Source: Dehalococcoidia bacterium (GTDB lineage: Bacteria > Chloroflexota > Dehalococcoidia > Bin125). From it: a stretch of 64,000 nucleotides of DNA. Of the stretch, positions 34,407-43,911 are shown in pieces. Under the pieces are notes generated by a model. The model was not told the origin of the DNA. It made no database searches and saw nothing but the letters and a program-made list of their open reading frames with translations. The position numbers were made by a program, and so were the translations under genes. How positions within the stretch are numbered: the stretch's first letter is position 1; the number at the start of each line of letters is the position of its first letter. The stretch is taken from positions 107,835 through 171,834 of the forward strand of contig JAJDYG010000016.1 in the NCBI GenBank assembly GCA_022822855.1, written 5' to 3'.

Positions 34407-36872
34407 ATGACTCGAATGCTGGAGCACATGCCGATCGGCGATATGGACCAATCAAGCTCTCAACATCGGTCATCGACAGAGGGTGGTCAGTCGCAGGGCA
34501 GCGCGTCGGCAAGCAGCGAGATCGCCCTGCTACGTGAGCGCTTCGCCAGGCTGAACGAGGCCGGGTCGCGGATCACCGAGGATCATGAACTCGACGTCGT
34601 GCTGCGCGAGGTGCTGGATGCGTCGTGCTCGCTGACCGGCGCCAGCCGAGGCGCAATGACTGCCCTTGATGATTCGGGGGAGACCCAGGAGTTCATCACG
34701 TTCGGCCTGACGGATGAGGAGCGAGAATCGCTGCCCGTCATGCCCGGCAGCGCGGAGCTGTCCGCCTACCTGAACACCTTGCCGGAGCCGCTCAGGGTGT
34801 CGGATGCGACCAGTCACCTTGCCGGCCTCGGTATTGGACCGCTGCCCTTCCCGGTGACGAGCCTGCTCAGCGTGCCGATTCGTCATCGCGGGAAACTTGT
34901 TGGCAACCTGCATCTGTTGGACAAGCAGGGGGCAGCCGAGTTCAGTGCGGATGACGAGGAGACGTTGAGTCTGTTTGCCATCCAGGCGGCCAGCGCAATC
35001 GCGAGCGCCCGGCTGCTGCGAGACGAGCGGCGGGCCCGGGCTGACCTGGAGACCTTGATCGACACATCGCCAGTTGGCGTGGTGCTCTTCGATGTCAGAA
35101 CGGGCACGCCAGTCTCGCTCAACCGCGAAGCGCGACGGATCATCGACGGGCTGCGAGACCCGGACGAGTCGCCGGAGGAGTTGCTCCATCGGTTGCGCTA
35201 CCGGCGCGGCGACGGACGCGAAATGAGCGTGGCCGAGTTTCCCCTGACCCGCTCCCTGAACACTGGCGAGGTCGTGCGGGCCGAGGAGATCGTCCTGCAG
35301 GCGCCGGACGGCCGAAGCGTCAGCACGATCATCAACGCGACGCCGATCCGTTCAGCGGACGGTCAGATCGTGTCGGTCGTCGTCACGATGCAGGATCTGG
35401 GCCCATTGGAAGACAGCGAGCGGATGCGGGCCGAGTTCCTGGCCATGGTCAGTCACGAGCTGCGCGCTCCGTTGAGCTCGATCAAGGGCTCTGCCGCGAC
35501 CTTGGTCGAGTCTGGCCCGGCTCTCGACCCGGCGGCGACCGCCCAGTTCCACAGGATCATCGAACGCCAGGCGGACCAGATGCAGGAGCTGATCACCGAT
35601 CTGCTCGACGTCGCCAGGATCGAGTCGGGCGAGCTTGTGATCGCGCCGGAGCCTGTCGAACTCTCCGAACTGGTTGATGCGGCGCGTAACACGCTGCTCA
35701 GCGGCAGCCTGCAGAATGAGGTCCGAATCGAACTGCCGCCCGATCTGCCGCGCGTCATGGCTGATAAACGGCGCGTCACTCAGGTGCTGCTCAACCTGCT
35801 GTCCAATGCTGCGCGCCACTCACCACACGGAGCACCCATCTCCCTGTCTGCGTCTCAGGTTGGCGTGGAGGTGGAGGTGCGGATCGCCGACAGCGGCGCA
35901 GGCATCTCCGCCGAACGCTTGCCGTTGCTCTTTCGCAAGTTCTCTCGACGACCAGTCGAAGCTGGCGCCGAACCTCCGGACTCGGGCCTGGGCCTCGCCA
36001 TCTGCAAGGGCATCGTCGAAGCGCATGGCGGCCGGATCCGGGCGGAGAGCGAGGGTCTCGGCAGAGGCTCGCAATTCACCTTTACTCTGCCGGCGACCGA
36101 GCTGGCCGGTGTCGTGCCCCAGGCCGTGGCGGCGACGGCCCTGCCTCAACGTGGCCGGGCGAGCGGCGGCCAGATCCGCGTGCTGGCGGTCGACGACGAC
36201 CCTCAGACCCTGCGTTACGTGCGGGACTCGCTCGTCAAGGCCGGCTACGAGCCGATCCTGACCGGCGACCCGGACGCGGTGGCCCAGTTGATCGGCGAGC
36301 GCCGGCCCCATCTGATCCTGCTCGATCTGATGCTGCCGGAGATCGATGGGATCGAGCTGATGGAGACGGTGCCGGAGATGCGGGATCTGCCGGTGATCTT
36401 CCTGTCGGCCTACGGCGGTGATCGGCGGGTCGCACGCGCCCTGGAGATGGGCGCCGACGACTACATCGTGAAGCCCTTTTCGCCGACCGAGCTGGTCGCC
36501 AGGATTCAAACGGTTCTGCGGCGCTGGACCGCGCGTGCATCATCGGAGCCTGCCGAGCCGTACGCCTGGGAGGATCTGAGGCTCGATTATGGCGCACGGC
36601 AGGCCTCGCTGGCCGGGCGACCGTTGGACCTGACCGACCTTGAGTACCGGATGCTGGTCGAGCTCAGCGTCCACGCCGGCGGTGTGCGGACTCACGCCGA
36701 GTTGCTGGGCCAGGTCTGGGGACCGGGGCATCCGGGCCGCAGCGGCGCGGTCAGAACCGTGATCAAGCAACTTCGCGGGAAGCTGGGCGACGACGCGAAC
36801 GATCCCACCTACATCTTCAACATTCCCCGCGTCGGCTACCGGATGCCGAAGGCTGGCGAGCCAGAGATCTAG
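34407..36872 (+). CDS. Hybrid sensor histidine kinase with receiver and OmpR-type DNA-binding domain
   Basis: An 821-residue soluble hybrid regulator. A Ser/Gln-rich N-terminus is followed by a GAF domain (about 60-205), a PAS-like domain (215-335), HisKA with phospho-acceptor H350 (MVSHELRAPLSS), an HATPase domain (DSGLGLAICKGIVEAHGG), a receiver with D640 (LLDLMLPEIDG) and an OmpR/PhoB winged helix (about 715-815). Sensor, relay and transcription factor are thus in one chain. No membrane helix is visible, so the signal is probably cytoplasmic. It lies 134 bases downstream of the sterol operon on the same strand. Several ATGs are possible (34407, 34416, 34428). Confidence 0.9.
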   Translation: MTRMLEHMPIGDMDQSSSQHRSSTEGGQSQGSASASSEIALLRERFARLNEAGSRITEDHELDVVLREVLDASCSLTGASRGAMTALDDSGETQEFITFGLTDEERESLPVMPGSAELSAYLNTLPEPLRVSDATSHLAGLGIGPLPFPVTSLLSVPIRHRGKLVGNLHLLDKQGAAEFSADDEETLSLFAIQAASAIASARLLRDERRARADLETLIDTSPVGVVLFDVRTGTPVSLNREARRIIDGLRDPDESPEELLHRLRYRRGDGREMSVAEFPLTRSLNTGEVVRAEEIVLQAPDGRSVSTIINATPIRSADGQIVSVVVTMQDLGPLEDSERMRAEFLAMVSHELRAPLSSIKGSAATLVESGPALDPAATAQFHRIIERQADQMQELITDLLDVARIESGELVIAPEPVELSELVDAARNTLLSGSLQNEVRIELPPDLPRVMADKRRVTQVLLNLLSNAARHSPHGAPISLSASQVGVEVEVRIADSGAGISAERLPLLFRKFSRRPVEAGAEPPDSGLGLAICKGIVEAHGGRIRAESEGLGRGSQFTFTLPATELAGVVPQAVAATALPQRGRASGGQIRVLAVDDDPQTLRYVRDSLVKAGYEPILTGDPDAVAQLIGERRPHLILLDLMLPEIDGIELMETVPEMRDLPVIFLSAYGGDRRVARALEMGADDYIVKPFSPTELVARIQTVLRRWTARASSEPAEPYAWEDLRLDYGARQASLAGRPLDLTDLEYRMLVELSVHAGGVRTHAELLGQVWGPGHPGRSGAVRTVIKQLRGKLGDDANDPTYIFNIPRVGYRMPKAGEPEI

Positions 36873-37571
36873 CCGTACTGGTAGCGGTATTGGGCGGGCT
36901 GTTCGGTCTGAGGGGAGAACCTTTTCCTTCGGGTTTCGGCGCTTTTTTTTCGCGGGCTGAATTTGGGCTGATCTCCAGTGTTTTGCTGGGGATCGTGAGT
37001 TCCGGGGGGTATAGAAAAGCATAGTTTTGTCGGTCTGGCGGCAGGTTTTTTCGGTTCCGGGTGGTCGGCTTCGTTCGATTTCGTTCGAATTTCCTCGATG
37101 GTCGACGATTGGAAATCGGGTCTGAGTGGGTCTGGCGTGGCGAAACGCGGACGTGTCTGGGCGGGTCATTGTGATGGCCTTCGGGGCGTGTGTCAGTTGT
37201 GTGGTGCGATTGTATGCGGACATGGGTTCTATCAATGTGGCCTGGTTGTCGGAGGAGGCGACGGGGGAGCGGGTCCCCGCGATCGAGTCGGGGGCAGGCT
37301 CCGAACAGATCGGGGACTGGAAAGGGAGGGTGGCAGAGGGGGAGCGGGTCCCCGAATAAATCGGGGACTGGGGAGGGGAGATTGTTGCTGAGGCGGGGCG
37401 GTGTTGCCCTGGCGGGGGTGGGTGCTCTGGGCCCCGTGTCGGAGCACGGGGCATCGGAAGGGGGAAGGGGGGTGGTTGAGAGGGACGGTTGTTGTTGTGG
37501 CGGGGGTGGATGCTCTTGGGGCTGGTTCGCGCGTGCTGACGAAGCGTTGACATCGCCGATCTAGTGTCGGG
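36873..37571. repeat. Repeat-filled intergenic region
   Basis: About 700 bases without a credible gene. It holds the core of the TTCAG-repeat family (CTCCAGTGTTTTGCTGGGGATCG near 36975), an AT-richer patch, two copies of a GTCCCCGA...TCGGGGAC palindrome (near 37273 and 37347) and a CTCTGGGCCCCGTGTCGGAGCACGGGGC palindrome region (37428-37455). Short frames here have repeat composition and no ribosome sites. A T-run at 36943-36950 has no clear stem before it. Confidence 0.6.
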
Positions 37572-39152
37572 TCAGAGACTCTGCCTGGTTGGGACTGAGT
37601 GACCTTGCGATGGCGCACGGCCTAGAGGCAGACGGAGCGCCACGGTGGCACCCCGACCCAGGCCAGCGCTTGAGGCGCTGACCGAACCTCCATGTGCTTC
37701 AACGATGGCGCGGGTGATCGCGAGTCCCAGGCCGGAGCCACGAGTTCCTTGGTGACGAGCCGTTTGGGCTCGGTAGAAGCGGTCGAAGATACCGTGCAGA
37801 TCCGTCGGATCGATGCCGATCCCGTCATCGTGGACTGAGATGGTCAGTGTTTCATCGGCTTCCACACGGGCCTGAACCGCGACGTGTCCGCTGGCCTGCA
37901 CGCTGTTGATCGCATTTCCAATGACGTTGCCGAGAGCCTGGCTCATCCGGCTGCCGTCGAGTTCGAGGTCCGGCAAGTCAGGCGCAACATCCAGAGACAG
38001 CAGAGTCTGGCGGGCCTGGGCTTGCGATTGCCAGCGTCCCAGCTCGGCCTCGAGCAGTTCCCCGACCGATGTCGCCCTGCGGTCGAGCCGCAGGTCGCCG
38101 CGGTCCGTCTCCGCAAGCCAATCCAGGTCGGTGACCAGACCGCGCAGCCTCTCCACTTCCTGAATGATGTGGTCGGACGCGGCGTCGGCCGACTGCAGTC
38201 CGTCACGCAGCCCTGCGGCCTCCAGTTGGATCACGCTGAGCGGGGTGTTCAGTTCGTGCGAGACGTCGTTGACCAACTGACGGCGAAGTTCGCGCTGTGT
38301 TTCCAGAGTCGAGCTCATTTGGTTGAATGCGTCGCTCATCTGGCCGAGCTCGTCGGATGTCGTGACCGGCAACCGAGCTGCGTCACCCCGGGCCACTGCC
38401 TGCGTGGCCCGGGTGAGCGCCCGTATCGGAGCCGTGATCCGCCTCGACAGCCAGACGGCGAGCACAATCGCGAAGCCGAGCGTGACCAGCCCACCGACCA
38501 GGATGATGTAGAGCAGGGTGCTCAGGAATCCGTGCGACTCACTCGACAGGAGTTCGTGATTGACGTCCACGTAGACGTAGCCAACCGGTCGACTCGAGGC
38601 AGGATCGACCACTGGCTCACTATGCCCGTCAAGACTCGATGCGCTGCCACCCGGCGCCAACAGGTCGAAGTTGTCCAGCACGACGATCCCATCGGCGTCA
38701 ACTACGACGACCCGAATCGGGTCCTGGTGGAAGAGCTCGACGTGATACTCTTCGCCCCTCCCCGATTGCTCCCGCTGGACATCTGCTTCGTAGATGAAAC
38801 CGGCATCGGCAAGCACGGCGCCGGCGGTCTGCCAGCCGCCGGTCTCCGCGTGCGCCCGAGCCAGATTCTGAGCCAAGCCGCTCGCCTCGTCGTCGCTGAT
38901 CTGATCCACGAATACGCCGAGGCGAGACTCGGTTGCGCCGCCTGACTCGCGGCCCTGTTCGCTGTTGCGATCGTGCTCTCCTCTCGAGCTGTCCCCTGCT
39001 CGTTCCGACGTCTCCTGGCTGGCGACTGCGGACTCGCTGGTCCCTCGATCGTCGGTGCCGGTCGCGCATCCGATCATGACTGCGCCGCCGACCAGGGCTC
39101 CCAGGATTGGTCCGACCAGGACCGTCTTCTTCAGCAGCTTCGCGAGTGTCAT
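37572..39152 (-). CDS. Membrane sensor histidine kinase (HAMP-HisKA-HATPase)
   Basis: A 526-residue two-helix sensor kinase. A membrane helix near residues 8-28 is followed by an extracytoplasmic domain rich in Ser/Asp/Glu (about 30-190), a second helix (LLYIILVGGLVTLGFAIVLAVW), a HAMP linker (ITAPIRALTRATQAVARGD), HisKA with H299 (NDVSHELNTPLS) and an HATPase (NVIGNAINSV, DDGIGIDP, GSGLGLAITRAIVEAHGG). ATG 39152 follows GAAAGGAGAGC. No response-regulator gene is adjacent, so this is an orphan kinase. The signal is unknown. Confidence 0.9.
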   Translation of the reverse strand: MTLAKLLKKTVLVGPILGALVGGAVMIGCATGTDDRGTSESAVASQETSERAGDSSRGEHDRNSEQGRESGGATESRLGVFVDQISDDEASGLAQNLARAHAETGGWQTAGAVLADAGFIYEADVQREQSGRGEEYHVELFHQDPIRVVVVDADGIVVLDNFDLLAPGGSASSLDGHSEPVVDPASSRPVGYVYVDVNHELLSSESHGFLSTLLYIILVGGLVTLGFAIVLAVWLSRRITAPIRALTRATQAVARGDAARLPVTTSDELGQMSDAFNQMSSTLETQRELRRQLVNDVSHELNTPLSVIQLEAAGLRDGLQSADAASDHIIQEVERLRGLVTDLDWLAETDRGDLRLDRRATSVGELLEAELGRWQSQAQARQTLLSLDVAPDLPDLELDGSRMSQALGNVIGNAINSVQASGHVAVQARVEADETLTISVHDDGIGIDPTDLHGIFDRFYRAQTARHQGTRGSGLGLAITRAIVEAHGGSVSASSAGLGRGATVALRLPLGRAPSQGHSVPTRQSL

Positions 39153-39398
39153 TGCGCTCTCCTTTCTTGAGATTGCTGCGTTGACACTCACGATGGAGAG
39201 GAATTGTGGCTGAAATGTGTCGGTGGTCCGAGGATCTCCGGGGCGTTGCGCACTGATCGAACCTCACGCTGATCGAGAGCGATGAGCCCCCACGGCTTCG
39301 GCGTACGAGAAGGAGGTACGGTTCGTCGCCAACTGGACCATCCATGTGGGTCGGACTCAGCGCGCGCGTTTGCGACCGCCTTCGGCTTGCCTTGCCGG

Positions 39399-40580
39399 TC
39401 AGCGTTCGAGCTCGTACCTGCGTTTGAGGCTGAGGATGCGCTCGACCGACTCGTCGATGCGCTCTCTGGTGATTTCGCCGCGCTGCACGGCCGCGACAAT
39501 TGCGGCCTTGGCGCGCTCGACCTGACCGAGGTCGTAGGTGTTCTGATTGGCGATTAGAATCACATCGACGCCCGCCTTGATCGCCTCGACCGCTGCGGCT
39601 TCGAGACTGTACTGCTCAAGGATCGCGCCCATCTGCATGTCATCGGAGAGGATCACTCCGTCGAAACCCAGCTCGCCGCGCAGCAGGTCGGTGACGATCG
39701 GACGGGAGAGAGTGGCGGGCATGGCGGACGGATCAAGGTTGCGATTGACAACGTGCGCGGTCATGACCACGTCGTCGTAGCCGTCGTCGATCAGCGCTCG
39801 ATACGGGGCCAGCTCGTCTTCGCGGACGAATGAGTCGGTGACGTCGGTGACACCGAGATGCGTATCGCCGACGGCGCTGCCGTGGCCGGGAAAGTGCTTG
39901 AGTGTGGAGACCACATCGGCGTCGCGATGGGCGCGGACGAATGCGGCGGCGTGTTCGGCCACGGCCTGCGGATTATCGCTGAACGAGCGCTCCCAAAGTC
40001 CGATCGCGGGGCTGTCTGGGAAGACGTTGACATCCACCACCGGCGCGAGGTTCCAGTTGATTCCCAGCTCGCTCAACTGCGCCGCCGATGCGCCGGCCAG
40101 CGACTCGGTCTGGGACGGCGTGCCCGCGCCGAGCGTCAGGTGGCTGGGCAGTTGGACCTCGAATCCGTAGTCCTCTTTGAGCCGGTTGACAAAGCCGCCC
40201 TCGGCGTCGATGGCGATCAACAGCGGACGCGCGGACGCCCGCTGAAGAGCATCGGTCAGGGCCGCTACCTGCTCCGGCGAGACGATGTTGCGCGGCTGCT
40301 CGCCGCCGCTTGGACCGTCGTAATCGAAGAGGATCACGGCGCCCGGCGCGATCTCCTTGAGCCACGCACCGAGTTCCTCGTCGACCTCAGTTCCGCGAAC
40401 GCCAATCATCAGCATCTGTCCGACAGCGTCTTCCAGCGACAACTGCTCGGCCTCGCTCGAGGCACCGCAAGCCATTCCAAACAACACCGCCACTCCCAGC
40501 AGCAGCGCCGCCAGCCCGGTCATCACCGAGCGCACTCGCAGGAACCGACGCTTCATTTTGATATCGATGGAGACCGCCAT
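39399..40580 (-). CDS. Glycoside hydrolase family 3 lipoprotein (NagZ-like)
   Basis: A 393-residue secreted lipoprotein. A basic N-terminus and hydrophobic helix end in a lipobox-like FGMAC. The mature part is a GH3 N-terminal barrel with the NagZ signature KHFPGHGSAVGDTHLG, DAEGGFVNRLK and the SDDMQM nucleophile region. NagZ-type enzymes remove beta-N-acetylglucosamine from muropeptides or glycans; surface anchoring suggests cell-wall or extracellular glycan work. ATG 40580 has GGAG 5 bases upstream. The 246-base gap before the kinase gene holds nothing recognisable. Confidence 0.88.
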   Translation of the reverse strand: MAVSIDIKMKRRFLRVRSVMTGLAALLLGVAVLFGMACGASSEAEQLSLEDAVGQMLMIGVRGTEVDEELGAWLKEIAPGAVILFDYDGPSGGEQPRNIVSPEQVAALTDALQRASARPLLIAIDAEGGFVNRLKEDYGFEVQLPSHLTLGAGTPSQTESLAGASAAQLSELGINWNLAPVVDVNVFPDSPAIGLWERSFSDNPQAVAEHAAAFVRAHRDADVVSTLKHFPGHGSAVGDTHLGVTDVTDSFVREDELAPYRALIDDGYDDVVMTAHVVNRNLDPSAMPATLSRPIVTDLLRGELGFDGVILSDDMQMGAILEQYSLEAAAVEAIKAGVDVILIANQNTYDLGQVERAKAAIVAAVQRGEITRERIDESVERILSLKRRYELER

Positions 40581-40612
40581 AAGCTCCAATCTACCCCGAG
40601 ACACCAATTCCC

Positions 40613-40802
40613 AGGCCCCGATTCAATCGGGGACCAGCCCCCTCCGACGTCCCGCGCTTGCCACCCACTCCCCCTTCCGATGCCCCGCGCGCCGACGCGG
40701 GGCCCAGACCACCCACCTCCGCTACGGCAACACCGTCCCCCTCAGCAACACACCCCACTACCTCTCCGCCCCTTCCCAGTCCCCGATTCACTCGGGGACC
40801 CG
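40613..40802. repeat. GC palindrome cluster
   Basis: Two copies of a CCCCGATTCA(A/C)TCGGGG hairpin (40617-40633 and 40780-40796) flank a reverse copy of the GATGCCCCGCG...CGCGGGGCCCAGA palindrome also seen near 37428 and 63870. This and flanking text fill the 307-base gap before the small gene at 40888; no coding frame is convincing. Confidence 0.55.
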
Positions 40803-40887
40803 CTCCCTTCAACGCCCCCGCTCAGCATCCTCAAACACTCTCAAAGAACGCACATTCCGATAATATGGTCTCCAAAGGAGACTCCCT

Positions 40888-41232
40888 ATGCCCAACCCCT
40901 ACCACTTCCGAGCCAAAATCGACCGCCTCTGGAGACGCTCAGGCGACCACAACCCCGGTTACATCCGACTCAAGGCCCTCAACGCCGTCGTCCGGGAGAT
41001 GTTCGCCCCAACCGAGCGAGCCCGCCTCAACCACGAGATGTACCTCGCGACCGATCCCTACGATGTCGCCCGACACCAGCTCCGAGACCTCTACGACCGC
41101 GCCTCTCTACTCCCATCTCCCCCCGCGGAGCGGGGGGAGATGCCGAAGCCTGCCCCGGGCTCCGACCCGGGGGCAGAAGGGGGCTCCCCACAAGACGAGC
41201 AATCCCCCGACGAGGACGACGACCCCCTGTAA
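40888..41232 (+). CDS. Small hypothetical protein, 114 aa
   Basis: ATG 40888 follows AAAGGAG by 8 bases, a strong ribosome site. Residues 1-70 look like a genuine helical domain (FRAKIDRLWRRSGDHNPGYI, ALNAVVREMF, DVARHQLRDLYDR). From about residue 75 the coding sequence is made of a dispersed palindrome (41113-41147) and similar GC-rich text, giving a Pro/Glu/Asp tail (PPAERGEMPKPAPGSDPGAE). The natural C-terminus may have been replaced by a repeat insertion. No family recognised. Confidence 0.6.
   Translation: MPNPYHFRAKIDRLWRRSGDHNPGYIRLKALNAVVREMFAPTERARLNHEMYLATDPYDVARHQLRDLYDRASLLPSPPAERGEMPKPAPGSDPGAEGGSPQDEQSPDEDDDPL
41113..41147. repeat. Palindromic repeat inside a coding sequence
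   Basis: CATCTCCCCCCGCGGAGCG plus its mirror GGGGGGAGATGCCGAAG form a near-perfect hairpin. The same unit, inverted, lies at 61769-61803 between genes. Here it is translated as part of the small protein at 40888. Confidence 0.65.
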
Positions 41233-41349
41233 TCCACCTCGTGTAACCCGCCTCGCTCTCCTTTTTTCTCGCGTTTTCTTTTTTTCCTGGGGACAATCCG
41301 ACCCCGGCCCCGCAGTGCCCGCCGAACAGCCAGACCACCGAGCGGCCGG

Positions 41350-42765
41350 CTACCAATCAGGCGGCGGCAGGAGCCAGGACTTGGCGGCAACGCCCTGCGA
41401 CTCGGCCGCCAGGTCGACGGCGGGATCGACGAGGCGTTGCGCCGGCCGGCCGTTGAGACTCACATGCGCGTCGGCTCGGACTTCCACGTGATGTCCCTGC
41501 TCGGCGTAACGGTCGCGAATGATGTGCGCCGTGGCGAGGATCAGGTCGGGTTGGGTTGTCATCCGCTCGGCCTGCAGCGGACTGAGGTAGTCGGCCGGTC
41601 GCTCGATCCACATGCGACCCTGTCCGTCCGAGACCCGGTACTCAACGTGGCCGACCTTCTCGGTCAGCAGCACGCGCCAGGAGAATCGATAACCCTCCTC
41701 ATTCCACTGCACTGGTCCTGGGTAGAAGTAGTGGCGTACGGGGACGATGAGCTGAATCGCCAGGATCGCGAGCGCCATCAGGACTGCGATCCGTGCCAAC
41801 CATGAGGACCCGACAGCTCTCGGTGGGTCCGGCGAACGTGCCCCGGCCGAACCCGAACGCGAACGGAACCGGGCGAGCAGCCGGCGCGGCCAGTCGGGGG
41901 AGAAGAAGATCAGCGACGCCGCGATCATCATGTAGGGGAAGACGCCAATGATGAAGAGTTGACCGGTGATCAGGTGGAAGACGACGAGCACAACGAATGC
42001 CAGCGGGCGCGAGCGGCCCCAGAGCATCCAGGCCACGATGGTCACGTCGAACGCCGCTCCGGCCCAACTGAAGGCGTAAGCGACCCAGATCTCATCGAGC
42101 AGCGGACCGACGACTGGCAGGTGGGTGTGCTGGGGCAGCCAGAACTTGAGCGGAGCGGCGTTGACGATCCAGTCGTGGTTGAGCTTGGCGAATCCGGCGA
42201 AGCAGTAGACCAGCGCGATCTGCACTCGGAGGGCCCAGACCGTCCAGGCCGGCGTCCAACCGGAGCCCTGGCCGCGGCGGGCGTCCAGCGACCACCGGCG
42301 ATCATGTGGGATGAACGCGAGCAAGAGCGCGGCCAGCGAGATGAAGTAGTAATGGTTGAGGTAGGTGGTCTTGTCGATCAGTTCGATGTAGGTGAACCCG
42401 AGGGCGAAGAGGATCAGGCAGGCTCGCGTGTGCCAGCCGAAGATGATGCCGAGGCACAGCAGGCCCAACCCTCCGAAGTGCAGCTGCATCCAGGGCGCCG
42501 GCCAGGCGCGGACCCATTCGAAGCCGACGTAGGAAAAATGGTGCAGCGGATCGACGTATAGCTGATCGATCCAGCCGTGGGCGAAGAACCTGACAATCGC
42601 GACCAGCGCAACGACGCCAAAGGCGATGCGGAAGACGGCGACGGATGACCCATCCACCGGTTCCGACCCTCGACGGATGAGGAAGTCGATCGGCCGCCAT
42701 AGGTCAATGGCACCAAGCGGGCGCGGCCGGCTTGTCTTCGGTGCGGGAAGCGCTGTGACCGCCAT
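41350..42765 (-). CDS. HTTM-domain (vitamin K-dependent gamma-carboxylase-like) membrane protein
   Basis: A 471-residue membrane protein with an HTTM domain, the bacterial relative of gamma-glutamyl carboxylase. Features are the first helix VAVFRIAFGVVALVAIVRF, YIELIDKTTYLNHYYF and VYCFAGFAKLNHDWI; the lysine in FAKLNHDW aligns with the carboxylase active-site region in my reading. The C-terminal part is soluble (YRVSDGQGRMWIERP). It is the last gene of an imelysin/di-haem/imelysin/HTTM run, a grouping often seen with iron- or copper-regulated operons. The substrate is unknown. Confidence 0.85.
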   Translation of the reverse strand: MAVTALPAPKTSRPRPLGAIDLWRPIDFLIRRGSEPVDGSSVAVFRIAFGVVALVAIVRFFAHGWIDQLYVDPLHHFSYVGFEWVRAWPAPWMQLHFGGLGLLCLGIIFGWHTRACLILFALGFTYIELIDKTTYLNHYYFISLAALLLAFIPHDRRWSLDARRGQGSGWTPAWTVWALRVQIALVYCFAGFAKLNHDWIVNAAPLKFWLPQHTHLPVVGPLLDEIWVAYAFSWAGAAFDVTIVAWMLWGRSRPLAFVVLVVFHLITGQLFIIGVFPYMMIAASLIFFSPDWPRRLLARFRSRSGSAGARSPDPPRAVGSSWLARIAVLMALAILAIQLIVPVRHYFYPGPVQWNEEGYRFSWRVLLTEKVGHVEYRVSDGQGRMWIERPADYLSPLQAERMTTQPDLILATAHIIRDRYAEQGHHVEVRADAHVSLNGRPAQRLVDPAVDLAAESQGVAAKSWLLPPPDW

Positions 42766-42801
42766 CCGACATTGCCCCTCGAAGCGCCTGGGAACGTGCT
42801 G

Positions 42802-43893
42802 CTAGCTGTCGCCGTCGTTGTCGCTGAAGCCGATCGTGACGCCGAGCAGGCTGACGATCTCGGTGGTGAGGATGACCTGCACGGCCTTGATCGCGTCGCG
42901 CGCTTGCGCCACTGCGTCGGGATCGGTTTCCACCAGTTCGTTGAGCGACTGGCCTCCGGACTTGAGCGCTGCGATCGTGTCGATTGCGTGAGAGAGGGCA
43001 TCACGCATGCGCTGATCGGTCCCCTCCGAGAGTTGCGCGATCAGGTCGGAGAGGCCAAGCCCGTCAGAGCTTCCGAGGTATGTGTCCTGGATCCCCCGGA
43101 CGTTCTGTTCCAGATCGTCGATACCAACTCCGGCGTGGCCTTCGGGAATCACGGTCGGGTCGGCCTCCGCCTTGGTGATGCCGAGTGCGACGCCCAGTTG
43201 CATGTCGCCAATGGTCTCCGTCAGGAAGACGGGTACGCGGACGAGATCGGCGATGGCGAGATTCTCGGAGATGGCAAGGTCGCCGCTGCCGGAGAAGGCT
43301 TCGCCGTAGGCCCCGCTCCATTCATCAGACGCCTGCCGAATGGCGTCGGCGATCACGTCGGCGAGTGCTGTCAGGTACTGGCCGTACGCGTCGTCGCCGG
43401 ACGCAAGCCGACCGAGCACGTTGTCGGAGAATAGGAGATGTTCAAGCGCGCTGAATCCGCGCTGATCGGCGGCAAAGGTCTCGCGCACATCCTCAGCCGA
43501 GATCGTCGGCCGAGTGAGCGCCCGCTCGATCTTGGCCTCGTCAATCGGCCACCAGTCGACGAGCGAGGAAATGCGGATCTCCATTACCGGCCCGAAGGTG
43601 TAGGCCTGCACACGGCTCCAGTCGGATCGCGCCTCGCGCCAGGCGGCTTGCGCTTCCTCAAGTCGTGCGGAGGTCGGATCTGAGACCAGTATGCGAATCT
43701 CCGTGCTCAATGCCTCCGCACTGTCGGCGGCGGCCTCGTAGCTAGGCACGATCACCAGTTCGGTCAGCGACGCCGTGACATCGCGGCGGGTGACGTCGTT
43801 CGAGCAAGCGGCCAGCACCAGCGCCGCCCCAACCAGCAGAGTTGCGAGCAGCGAGGTGACGCGTCCGGAGTGGGATCTGAAGCGGGTTGGCAT
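42802..43893 (-). CDS. Imelysin-family lipoprotein (peptidase M75-like), second copy
   Basis: A 363-residue exported lipoprotein: signal helix then lipobox VLAAC. The mature part is a helical imelysin domain (YEAAADSAEAL, AAWREARSDWSRVQAYTFGP, GFSALEHLLF). The GxHxxE motif seen in the other copy is here GFSALEH, so the first histidine is missing. Imelysin-like proteins (IrpA, EfeO-related) are linked to iron uptake. It follows the di-haem oxidase gene by 18 bases. ATG 43893 was preferred because it directly precedes the signal peptide. Confidence 0.85.
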   Translation of the reverse strand: MPTRFRSHSGRVTSLLATLLVGAALVLAACSNDVTRRDVTASLTELVIVPSYEAAADSAEALSTEIRILVSDPTSARLEEAQAAWREARSDWSRVQAYTFGPVMEIRISSLVDWWPIDEAKIERALTRPTISAEDVRETFAADQRGFSALEHLLFSDNVLGRLASGDDAYGQYLTALADVIADAIRQASDEWSGAYGEAFSGSGDLAISENLAIADLVRVPVFLTETIGDMQLGVALGITKAEADPTVIPEGHAGVGIDDLEQNVRGIQDTYLGSSDGLGLSDLIAQLSEGTDQRMRDALSHAIDTIAALKSGGQSLNELVETDPDAVAQARDAIKAVQVILTTEIVSLLGVTIGFSDNDGDS

Positions 43894-43911
43894 GCTGTCT
43901 CCGCTGGGCAC

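Noticed and set aside
36943..36950. Intrinsic terminator at the T-run after the hybrid kinase gene
   Set aside because: The eight T's are not preceded by a convincing GC stem; the adjacent sequence belongs to a dispersed repeat.
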